In this document: one piece after another, positions 11,873 to 23,800 of the stretch
Numbering within the stretch: the first letter of the stretch is position 1
How the letters are laid out: every line of letters starts with the position of its first letter
NCBI GenBank assembly: GCA_020086605.1
Contig: JACBWW010000016.1
Coordinates: forward strand, 14,425,408 to 14,489,407
Direction of reading: 5' to 3'
DNA length: 64,000 nucleotides
Source of the DNA: Lanius collurio
Lineage: Eukaryota; Chordata; Aves; Passeriformes; Laniidae
Notes under the pieces: model-generated
Told to the model about the DNA's origin: nothing
Databases searched by the model: none
The model's input: only the letters and a program-made list of their open reading frames with translations
Program-made: the position numbers and the translations under genes

Positions 11873-14800
11873 GTGTGTGTGTGTATGGCTCTATCGAATC
11901 AATGGGGTCCCAGGGCCTAGAGGCCGCCGTGTCACAGCCGTGGGAGCAGGGAGCGGGCTGCGCCCTCACCGCGCTCGGCTGTTGGGGAGTGGGGGCCCCT
12001 CCGCTAGCGTGCGTGTATTGGGGGAAGCTTTGTCCTATCCCCACGCCCCCTTTGCGCCGCCTGCCCGCCCTGGGTCGCGAGGTATTTGTGGCCGCACTCC
12101 GCCATCGCCCGCCAGCAGCGCCGAGCTGGGCCCGAGGGAATTCGGCGGTGAGAGGCGCGGCAAGGCGGGCCTCCATCCCCGACGGCGGGGAGGCGAAATC
12201 TCGGCGGGCGAGTAGCGGCGCGTTATCGGGCCCGGCCCGGCGGAGGGACAGGAGGGCGGCGGCTCCCGGCGCGGGCCGTGTTGTGGCGCCCGCGGCGCCC
12301 GCAGCCTGCTCGGACCGGTTGGGCAGCGCCGCGGCCTGCGGAGCAAGGGCCCTTGCGGAAGCTCTTTATCCCGTAGTGGCTTCTGCACCACAGGCAATGT
12401 TTTCATCGCTCCTTGGGCGAAATGTTCGCCCGTCTCTTAATAAGCGGTCGCGGTTTTGGTAGTATTTTTAAACCTGGTGTAGTCGGATTTTGAAATTGGT
12501 TTTGGCCGGTGAGGTGCTGCTGTGAGACACCACAATGTTTCGCGTAGAACTCGTAAGAAAGAAAATCCTTATTTAGGAAAAAGTGTTTGGTGTTTAAAGG
12601 CCAAATTCTCGTTGGGTTTTTTTTTTTTTTTTGAATAGGTGCGGAAAATTTCAGAGGCTCTGCTGTTGAATGATGAGCACAAGTCTTTAAAACATTAAAG
12701 AAAACCTGTATGAGCATAACTGCTTTTGGCTTTTAATTATTTAAGGACATTTTAATGTGACTGTAAATCTCTGAAATCTTCTACAGGATGTGCAATAAAA
12801 ATGGGCCGAATTAATTTTTTTTTTCTTGGCTCACATCTGCCTTTTGTTTAGATTGCAGCGAAAATTGGAGGAGATGCTGGCACATCAATGAATTCAAACG
12901 ACTACGGTTATGGAGGGCAGAAAAGACCTCTTGAGGATGGAGGTACGCACTCGTTCTTGCTGCATTTATTTTTGTGGAGTATGGCCACTGTACCAGAAAG
13001 ACTGCAGGTGGTGTTTTTGTTTGTGGATTTGTTTTTTTCTTCCATAGCACAGCATTAAAATATTTTGCTTCCTTCATAGACCATTACATACTTTTTCCTT
13101 TTCAGTTTAGTGGGAAAGTTTGTTTTAAACCATTGTGCTCTAATCTGAAGTGAATGTCAGTTTGTTTTACAATATTTTAAATGTGATTTAAGTGCTGCAA
13201 ATAGAAAAATGCATGCTGGGGAAAGGGACAGAAATGTTCAGGCTGCAAAATGCCTGTGCAGGTGTCATTGAAGTCTTTTGTGGTTGCGTGGGATTGATTA
13301 CAGCTTGTAAATTACAGTTAGAGCAGGAAGTGCTCCTGAAGCTTGATTGTTTCCTTAACTTTATTACTGCGCTGTTTCAAATAAGAGTATTAATGCATTT
13401 CATTGTAAAAGCATAGGACTTTAAAAAAACACAGGAAAGTAAATTTTCTACCCTTAAGACACTTCTGCATAGTCTAATATTTCAGCCTACAGCGTGTGTG
13501 AACCCTGATAAGATCATACTTAAATCTTCTGACTTGTTGCAGCTTTTTGGATTTGCCTTACACTGCAGTAAAGTTTTCTCCTGAAATGTGTGTGTGTCGT
13601 CTTCTGTCTCTTACAGAGCAGCCATTTTGAACTTAACAGGGTTTGATATGTTTAATATACACACAAAGTGCTAGCTAAATTACAGGAAGAAATCTCTGAG
13701 CTTGCTGAAATGTTCTCATAGGTCTCACAAAAGAGAAATGCCTTTTTTTTCCTTTAAAAGAATTGAAACTCAGTCTACAGAATGTAAATAAGGCTTTATA
13801 TCAGGAGCTCTTGTGTCCTACAGTAAAGTTTTTTTTTCTATGAAAGGTGAGGTTTTTAATATACAAAAATGAGCTAATGATGCTTCAGATGATATATGTA
13901 ATGTATTCTTTTTATTTTATGTGTAGATGGCTCTTGGACAAGTCCGAGCAGTACAACACACTGGGAGGGAATGCCCTCTCCTTTTAAAGGCAGGAATTTT
14001 TATTTATTACCTGTGTTTAGTATGTAAACATGACATAAACTAGTGGATCTTTCTGGATTGACACAAATATTTCTTGGAATACGTGTCTGAGTTTTTGCTG
14101 CACTCAAATTATGGTGGTTCATATAGCCTTTATTTTGGGGTGGGAAGGAAGCATCTGAAGTCTTATCTTTTCAGATATAGGTTGATGATGCCTTTTATTT
14201 CTCTACTGTACAGAAAGGATTTGGACAGTAGTGATGTAGTTGCTTTGAATCTGCTTTTTTTTTTTGAAGTTTTATGCTATGAAATGCTTGATATTTGGAT
14301 AGGGATTTCATATCAACATTCAGATTGAGATTGCATTGCCATATGATACTGTTGTATTTTCAGATGTTTGGTCTAGATTTGTGGTCATTGTCAGAATTAT
14401 TTTTTTTAAGTCATTGTTGATTTTTTTATGGATTTGATTTTTTTTTTCTTTTTTACTATAGAAGCATCATTAGCTTGAGCAGCCAACAAAGCTCAACTTT
14501 GTTCCTTGTCTTAGTTGGGTTTCAGTGACTGGGTATCTGTGAGCTATCTACATACAGTGTGTTCTGAAAGCTGCCTTCTCTTAAACTGAATAGATACATG
14601 GAAAAATCTAACATCTTTTCAGCTATACTAACCAAGTGCTGAGTGTTCGTGAGATTCTTTCTTTTATTCAGATGATCAACTCCCTGAAATTGGAGGAGAA
14701 AAAAGAAAGAAAGGAACAAAATAAAGGGGGGCTAAAATACACTGGAAGTTTACAATTCACACTAAAAGGTTTAAACACGTCTTGAATTTCTTGGCAAAAA

Positions 14801-17800
14801 AAAACTTAAAAAATCTTAATTTTGCAGATCAACCAGATGCTAAGAAAGTTGCTCCCCAGAATGACTGTAAGTAACTTTTACTTTGTTGCCAAAAAACCCT
14901 AAACAAGTGTAACATTGTCAGACCAACAGTTTGAAAGTGTTCTGGTAGGTGACACTTGAATGAATGAGATCCAAAAAAAAGGCTGGGGGTTTATGTTTTA
15001 CTTTGTTGAAGCAGTGGGAGTCAGCTTTGTGAAACTGCAAGGGGTGGTAGCAACAGATGAGTCTTTATCGTTTTTAAACCTTTTGATAACACTTCTTAAA
15101 AGTGAGGAAACATTTGATACAATTGAGTTATGTTATCAGAGGAGAAGCTTAATTGTAAATTGTATCACTTGTTTGAATCTAACTTTAACAATGTTTGTTT
15201 ATAGCTTTTGGAAATCAGCTACCACCGATGCATCAGCAGCAAAGGTAAGAGTTAGACTACATCTTATGTAGAATTTTTATTGAAATTAAGCAGTTTCAAG
15301 CAATGTTTCTGAAAAAGCGGTGTCAACACATGAAGCATTTATTCTGCTTTGGTGTGATCTGTTGAAATTTAACTTCAGCAAGTCCCAAGTCAGACACTTA
15401 AACGTACCTACCTTGCTGTCTGTTCCTTTCTCCACAGCCTTGGATGTGGATCAAGGTTAATAAAAGGAAAATGTGTTGGCTGGTTTTTACTACTTCAGCA
15501 TAGGTAGTGTAGCCAGAAGTTGGAAGCAGATCTGAAGAGAAAGGGGGTGATGCCATCTTCTCAACAAAAAGCAAAGCTGGATGACTTAAAACCAAATAAA
15601 ATAATTCAAACTTTATGTAGAGTATTACCCACATATGTTTGTAACAACTTCATGGTTTTCTTCACTTGTTTCTTACCTAAACAATCACATCCAATTATTA
15701 TTATGCTTTGGGCAGTTCTGAGATACCAAAATTTTCAGCATCCTTTGGATATAAAGATGAAACTTAAAATGCTACAGTAGCTTTTTCTGTATAGCACTTT
15801 TGTTAATGAAGACGGTGAAGGAAAACTTCTGACTGATTTGTATGACACATGAACCTTTTGTGTTGTTTCCGTGTATTGTCACGTTATGTAGAACTGTACT
15901 TGCATAATCACTTCAAAGGTAATGGGAGGCAAGTAAGCCAGGGTGATGGTGGGGGCAGTAGCTTGCTTTAGTTTAATGGGAGGATATATGTAAATGTAAT
16001 GCTGGTTTGGTCTCTGGATTGTCATTGTCTTGTTTAACATTGTCTGTAGGTCTGTGATGACAGAGGAGTACAAAGTTCCAGATGGGATGGTTGGATTCAG
16101 TAAGTACTATGGGTGTATGGTCTTGTAGTATAGTGAGGGATGGTAGCAGATGCTGCTAATGCAAATAATCTTTCTGTATTTTCTTTTTCCAAGTAATTGG
16201 CAGAGGCGGAGAGCAGATCTCACGCATACAGCAAGAGTCTGGCTGTAAAATACAGATTGCACCTGGTAACTACTTGGGGGGGGGAGGTTAACTTGTCTCT
16301 TTGGGGAAGTGGAGGGGGCGGTTGGTAGGAAGTCCAGAAGACTGCTCATGTCTTCTAATTGCCTCAACCTTTATTTAAGGTGTAACTTAATTTTTTTGTG
16401 CTAATTGTGACTATGATGGGCAAAAGAAAGGCAAAATGGGATGCAGGGATTATTCTGCTTTAGTGAATGTGAAGTTGCAGTAGTTTGTGTATTATGATTA
16501 ATTTCATAATCTCTTTCTTGACTTAACATTACTGATAAATTGGTTTAATTTTATGACTGCAGATAGTGGAGGCCTGCCTGAAAGATCATGTATGCTTACT
16601 GGAACACCAGAGTCTGTTCAGTAAGTATTTTTAACTGATGTCAGGACTGTAATTATGATTTTACTCTGATAGCTAACATAACACATGTGGTGAATTGCCT
16701 TTTTGGTGGACTTGCTTTTGTCCACTGTTGTGGTAGTGGTTACAAGTATGAATGTCCATCCTTTGCATGCTGAGTCAAGCAGCAGCCTTTGTTCTGAGTT
16801 AAGCTTTGCGTGTATCTGTAGTCAGGGACTTTGAGAAGGTAACTCAAGGACCACCTTTTTTATTCCAGTATTGGGATGGTTTTATTATTTTGCAGTTAGT
16901 TTATTAAGTTACTTTTGCAGATTGATTGAGTTTGCTTCATATTTCTTAGTGATAGTAATAATAATTATTTTTCAGAAACCTTTTAAATTAAGAATATTTC
17001 CAAGCAGAATAGGTGTGAGCAAGTGATACTTGCAGGACTAAGTATTTATAAACATTTATTTTCTTTCACAGATCAGCAAAAAGATTACTTGACCAGATAG
17101 TTGAAAAGGGAAGACCTGCACCTGGATTTCATCATGGTGATGGACCTGGAAATGCAGTCCAAGAAATTATGATTCCAGCAAGTAAAGCAGGATTAGTTAT
17201 TGGGAAAGGTGGAGAGACAATTAAGCAATTACAGGTATATCTGTATCTTCTTTTAAATATGATAGTACTGAATCTGGATTTGAGTGGGTATTGACCTCCC
17301 TTTTGTCAAATAGGAGCGGGCAGGTGTCAAAATGGTCATGATTCAAGATGGTCCTCAAAACACTGGTGCAGACAAGCCCCTTAGGATAACTGGAGACCCG
17401 TATAAAGTTCAGGTAAGGAGTGCTTCACAGTTCAGAGCATTTTCAAATCTGTTCTGTTGTTGCAGTACCTAAATGGCCTTTCATTCTTCTTTCAGCAAGC
17501 CAAGGAAATGGTGCTGGAGTTAATTCGTGATCAAGGTGGCTTTAGAGAGGTGCGCAACGAATATGGGTCAAGAATAGGAGGAAATGAAGGGATAGACGTA
17601 AGCATGGTTGAAAAACTTGTTCACTGTATTTTGAGATGTTAACTTTAAAATGTTAAGCTGGATAATACCACTGAAAGCTTTTAACTAGATTTCAGAAGTG
17701 ATTGTGGCATGTAAGTATTACTTGATCATTGCTGAATTTACAACACTAAGTGATGTGCAGCATTCACTTTACATTTCCAGCTATTATGAACAATTTCAAG

Positions 17801-20800
17801 TAGCTGGAGTTTTTTTATCAAATATGCAAGTAAATTTTATGGCAAAGTATATAATACTGTAATGTTATTGCAATTGGACTTTGGCCTTTACAAAAGGATG
17901 TTCAAGTCCACCTGTCACAACCCGGTAACTGTTCATCAGGAGAGAGGCTTAAAGTTTCATCTGCTAGAATCTACATTTTAGACACTTTATAAATTCTTTT
18001 TTTCTTTTTTTTTTTTTTTATTCTGAGAAGCATAGTATCTGCTGGAATTGCTACCACTATGAGAACTTTTAAAGCATACAATTGCCTTCTGTTTGATGCT
18101 TTAGTCCAATATATGTTGGGCAGGTGACTTGATATTTAAAAATTCATTCTTGAAAAAACCTGAAGTGGCATTGATCTTGCCCTAGTTTGCAATTCTGACT
18201 AATTATAACTCTTTCATTGTGTGGATGTTTTGGGAATATCTGGGTCATCAACATCTTGGTTTGTTTGTTTTTTTCCCAGGTTCCAATACCACGATTTGCT
18301 GTAGGTATTGTAATTGGAAGAAATGGAGAGATGATAAAAAAGATCCAGAATGATGCTGGTGTTAGGATCCAGTTTAAGCCAGGTTTGTAAAACGTTCATA
18401 AATTTCTGTGAATTAAGTGTAAATTTACTGAATTGCATATACTGGAATAGTTCATTTTTATTCCAGATGATGGAACAACTCCAGATAGAATAGCCCAGAT
18501 CACAGGGCCTCCAGACAGATGTCAGCATGCTGCAGAAATCATTACAGATCTTCTTCGCAGTGTTCAGGTTGGGTAACGTTCAGTGTTTTAAATCTCCTGC
18601 CCATGTTTTGGAAAGAATCAAAATTTTCAAGAAGTGTGTATAACTAAAGAAAATAATTCAGTTATGCCATTTGATTTTATTTCATAGTTTGGTCTGGAAT
18701 ATGAATGTTTACTTTCACAGTTTTGCAAGTGACATTTACAGTTACAGTTTTGCAAGTGATGGTACTGATTCAAAGTCATGGCATTTCTTGGTATGGCTGA
18801 TTTTTAGAGCTGGTGCTTGTCTTTTGTGTTGAAAGCTAATATGCTCTGACTTTTGGTTGCCATCAGTGTTTAGAAGCTAAGTGTTAGATGAGCCCCACTG
18901 CTGCATTTAGAGAAGGCAGACAAAAATTACATCTTGGCACATGTGGAACTTTCTGCTTTCTTCTATATCTTTTACTCCTTAATCTTTCATATGCAGAATT
19001 GTACAGAACATATTTTAAAATGTAATTTAGGTCTTCTGTAAAAGGTACTGCTTTAAGTACCAAAACTGCCTGAGTATCAGTTTTTTCTTTACAGATGATG
19101 TCACATAACCCATTTGCATTATTTGTTTGCAGTGATTTTATAGCACATGCTCATTTGTTGCTGCTTCTTTTTAGGCTGGTAACCCTGGTGGACCTGGACC
19201 TGGTGGTCGAGGAAGGGGTAGAGGCCAAGGCAACTGGAACATGGGGCCTCCTGGTGGATTACAGGAATTCAATTTTATTGTCCCTACTGGCAAAACTGGA
19301 TTAATCATTGGAAAAGGCAATATATCTTATATATGTACATTTATATGTTACTTTAAAACCACTCAGCTTTTCTGTTTGGATGAATGCCGTGCTGCAGAGG
19401 TCTGTGATTAGCATGATGCCAGTAATGCAGATGTTGTATGTTCAATCCCTGTGTGGGCCTTTCACGTAAGAGCTGGACTCCATGATCCTTGTGGGTCCCT
19501 TCAAACTCAGAGTATTTCGTGATTGTTAAAAATTTTTAATTGCCCAATTATCTCTCTTTTGAAGACTCTGTGTATACTGATGGTACATATAAGTTCTCTG
19601 TATCCTGTAAGAAGAGGAGCCAGTTCAGGGAATTTAACTTTCTGGGTTTGGTGCACTGCAAGAAATTGTGGACTTAAATACCATGTCAGCCTCTGTGGGA
19701 CTTTTTTGTCATTTGGGCTTCCTTACCCTTTTATAGGGAGGTTGGGTTTTAAGTTTATATTTACTGATAACCATGTGTGTCAGTTACTCATGTCTGATAT
19801 TAAATGTTGACATGAATGGAAGAAAACGGACAAAGTTGTAGGAATTCTTTGCTGTCGTTTCTGAGAGACATTTTTATGGTCTTTAATTTTAAAAAATAAT
19901 TTGTTTTACTAGTTTATTGCCATTAGATCTCAGTATTACACTGAAGAAGTTTTTTTTAAATTGTTAGAATGTTCTTGAATGGCTTTTAAGAATAGGTGCC
20001 TTTTCATGTCTTTTTAGCTTCTATGCAGTTGGCTTTCTCTGATTTGAACCAGTCTTTTTTGCTTTAGTGCACGTCATAACAACTCTGTGTTGCATTGTAG
20101 GTGGTGAAACTATCAAAAGTATAAGCCAACAGTCTGGTGCTAGAATAGAACTTCAGAGAAATCCTCCACCTAATGCAGATCCAAACATGAAGATGTTTAC
20201 TATCCGTGGGACACCCCAGCAAATAGATTATGCACGACAACTTATAGAAGAAAAGATTGGAGTGAGTATAACTGCTTTTTTGTTTACTGTTAGAGCTAAA
20301 CAGAGGTGAACACAAGTCTCCTTTGTGGATACTTCTCTATTCCTTTCACTTCCCAGATCAATTTAATCAGATAGTAAATTGATAATAATGGTTTTCTGGA
20401 TTTAAAGTATTTATAAACACAACAAAATCTTGAAATGGAAACAGTTGATCTCTTCAGCATTGTATGGTGTGTTCTTGATAATGCCGGTTTTGTGCTTATG
20501 AGAAATTTGATATGTTCACCAAATATTAAATACCAGCGATACTAAATTGTGTTTTGCTTTTCAGTCTCAGTATTTTGAGTAAAGTTCTAATCCAAGTTAT
20601 GCCTTTAGTTTCACTGCACTTTTGTTTGCAAATGTGTGCATGTAATCAAATTCACTAGTGGCCTTTGGTTCCAGATCTTACAAATGGTTTTGGTTAGGCA
20701 GATTTAGATGTATTGATTTATTTTAAAACTGATAGTGTTGTTATAGTGTGGAGGTTTTAATGCAACTTGTGGAAGAATCCTTGGGTTTTTTGTAAAATCC

Positions 20801-23800
20801 TTCACTTCAAGAAGGGGCTGAAATAAATGCAGTTTTTTAGTTGCTATTGCTGCTGCAGCTGCCTTTAACTGTAACTAATCCTAAGCTTAATCAAACTTTA
20901 AAAAGCCTGTTTTCTGCAGGTAACTGTTGTTGAATAAAGACAGTCAAACCTGTTACATGATGTTCTTAGAGTGTTCAGATAAATGTTCTTAAATTGCTGA
21001 AAAATTGAGAACCTCAAGGTGTATTTTTACGTCTGTGCTACCTTTGTTACAGGGTCCAGTGAATCCATTGGGTCCACCTGTTCCCCATGGTCCCCATGGT
21101 GTTGTTCCTGGCCCGCATGGACCTCCTGGGCCACCAGGTCCTGGTGCTCCCATGGGACCATATAATCCAGCTCCTTATAATCCAGGTCCTCCTGGTCCTG
21201 CACCTCAGTAAGTATTGCTTCAACTGACTTCCTTCTTTGTAAGGTGGGCCTGGGACTGGCTTTCACTGTGTGTGTATGACTTGGTCTTTAACAGTGGTCC
21301 TCCAGCTCCATATGCTCCACAGGGATGGGGAAATGCTTATCCACACTGGCAGCCACCTAACCCACCAGATCCAGGTAAGAAGTGCACAGCTGTACTGTAG
21401 GGTGGGTATATTTCAAGTACATCCATTCTGTCCTTACAAGTATATGCATTGTGCAGTTCACTTGTGTTACACTCATAAAGCTGAAAAGCTCCTATTTTTC
21501 TGGATTTTTCTTCACTGATTGTCGTTTACTTATGTTTTGCACTTTCCCTGTGTGGCTTATGAGATGTTAAAATTGTTACAGTTGGATTATGCTTTTTTAC
21601 AAGTGTTATTGATACTGCATCACAATTCATGGTACTTTTTTGCAAGTCTTGGTTCACTGATTTTGTGCAATTCAGTTTTCTTACAATTGATGTTTTTGCA
21701 TAAAGCTCTTTATTGAGGATGTCTTTTTCTCTAATAGTAAATTACTTCTCATTTTAAACAGTCTTCACTGCTCTGTCTCTTTTTACAGTTAATGCTATAA
21801 TGTTTGTAGATTTTGTTCTATTAGAATTACTTTTAAGAGTCTGATACACAGATGTATTTGTTGAGTCCCTTTTGAGGGTAAAACCTTGGTGAATTGCTAT
21901 TAATACAGTAAAACTAGTTAGGGTTGTGTATTTTGAGCTTTTAATAGTTTTGTATATTCTTCTGAAACTTATCTTTTTAGAATCTGTTTCTTCTATTTCT
22001 GTTTATCTTTGCCAAGACTGGGAGTTCTTACTTAATTGCAACTTCCAAAGTTGTAGTATCCTTTTCTTTAAGTTTACATCCTTTGGTTGGACTAGAGGAT
22101 ATGGGGAAATGGAACATCAGCCACAGAAGGCCTGGTAAGGCTAGATGCTTGAGTCTGTTGTATACCTCATTTGTCTGAGGTCGAGTTTCCTCAGAACTTG
22201 AGCCAAAATATCTCAATTTTATTTTTGCTATAAATGCCAAATATTTTCTGATTGTCACCCTTCCTGACATAGGGTCCGTTAGTAGAGAAGGGGACTGTAT
22301 GTGTGTATCATGTTCTGTCTTTGCAAAGAACCATTACTGGTTTTGGTTCCCAAACTTCCATACAAGGTAGTTCTGCGTTTATTCAGTTCAGTATTTAAAA
22401 ATGCCTGCTGACATTGAGAAGTAGAATGATTCAAAGTGACTTGGTCTCAGCATAGCAAAACCACTGTTAAAATGTTACAGCCTTTTTCATAACAGCTTAA
22501 TTTTTTTTATAAAGTTATTTATTTACACAGAGGCTGTGTAAGAAAATATGGCTAATACTCCCTTGATGTCATCTTGATGATTCTTTAGCTGTTTATTTGA
22601 TCAATACTTCTCTTAAAAATCTTACGAAGTTGCTGTATGTGCAGTTGAAGTTGGTGTTTCTTTTGACTAGCATTTCTTTGGATGAATTTTTTACAATTTT
22701 TGCTTAGTTACTCATTCCAGTGTAACAAATGGGTTATTTTAGTATTTTTTTCAGAGGTGCTTTCTCCAGACCTGTGCTTGCCCTTGTCACATGAAAGTGA
22801 AGCTAGTTACTACAGTCAAATTTCTTTGGAAATTTAAGGAATCCGGCTCTCTGTTCTTCTACTCTAGAGAAGTAGCTAAGGGGAAGGAGGGGAGGGAATT
22901 GAGCAATGGCGTATTTAATATTTGCAGGTAACCTTACAATATAGTCCACGTTAGTTGAAATCCACTATTACTGATGGAAGCAGTGTAATTTAAAACAGGA
23001 AGTAGTGTGTTAACATTTTTTTTCTGTATTCTGATACTGTGTGCATTTGAAGTGGTTACATCTGACTTTTGTCACAGGATTTCATTTAGCATTAATTTGT
23101 TGTTGTGGGTTTCTTCTTGAATGCCTTTTTCAAGAGATTTCTTCATCTTCCATTATTCACTGCCCTACCTGTTTCCTGTTTAGGGAGGATTATATTTCTG
23201 TTCCCATGTATAGTTACTCTGAAGTATCAGTTGTCTCCATGTCCTTTTGTAAAATTCTCTCCTCAGTTGACTACATTTCTTTGCAGATGCTTTTTGAGAC
23301 TGCAGATACTGTTTGCAAATATTTGCTGGTTGTGTAAAACATACTGTGTTCTCTAATAGTAGGTTTTCAGGTATTGTGGATTGCCAGTCTGGTAATGTAA
23401 TCAATCTATGATTCAGCAAGAATAAGCCGTTCCTAAAGGCTATATGTGAAAAACAGAGAAATAAAACTCTAGAAAACAGCATCATTGGCCTGCCTAGATG
23501 TAGATAAAAATAAGGAACCATTGGAGATAGATGCAGAAGATGCAACTGTTTCTATTATTTTTTTACACTAAAAAGCTGTAAGTAAACAGTGATGCTTAAT
23601 AGCCATGTATGGGGATTCAGGTTCTTAAAATGCTGCGTGTTTCTCTGTTTTACTGTTACCTTAAAGTTTAACTGACAAGCATTGCAAATACCTAGTAAGT
23701 CTTGTATTCTTCTGTTTCAGAAATATGTATTTGGCATGCCTCCTCCACCGGTGCCAGTGTCATTAGCGTGAGGTTCTAACAAAAGTAAAACCACTGAAAT

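Larger units (their letters stand above)
10790..12420. promoter_or_regulatory. CpG-island bidirectional promoter (FUBP1 plus, probable DNAJB4 minus)
   Basis: The base composition changes abruptly from AT-rich to very GC- and CpG-rich at about 10790 and returns to AT-rich after about 12420. The island contains the FUBP1 start codon at 11759 and a minus-strand donor at 11281, so transcription probably diverges between them. No TATA box is seen near the FUBP1 start. Core motifs seen are a YY1-type element at 11697-11707, a TCTCGCGAG motif at 11630-11638 and an E-box CACGTGAC at 11440-11447. All are typical of broad, TATA-less housekeeping promoters. Confidence 0.85.

Noticed and set aside
11033..12462. 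Many overlapping open frames of 65-195 codons around the FUBP1 promoter
   Set aside because: Low-complexity Arg/Pro/Ala/Gly translations in all frames are typical of CpG islands. Only the FUBP1 exon 1 frame is supported.
13871..13905. ATGATG-rich stretch upstream of the cassette exon, considered as a C/D snoRNA
   Set aside because: No paired C and D boxes with a terminal stem could be made out.
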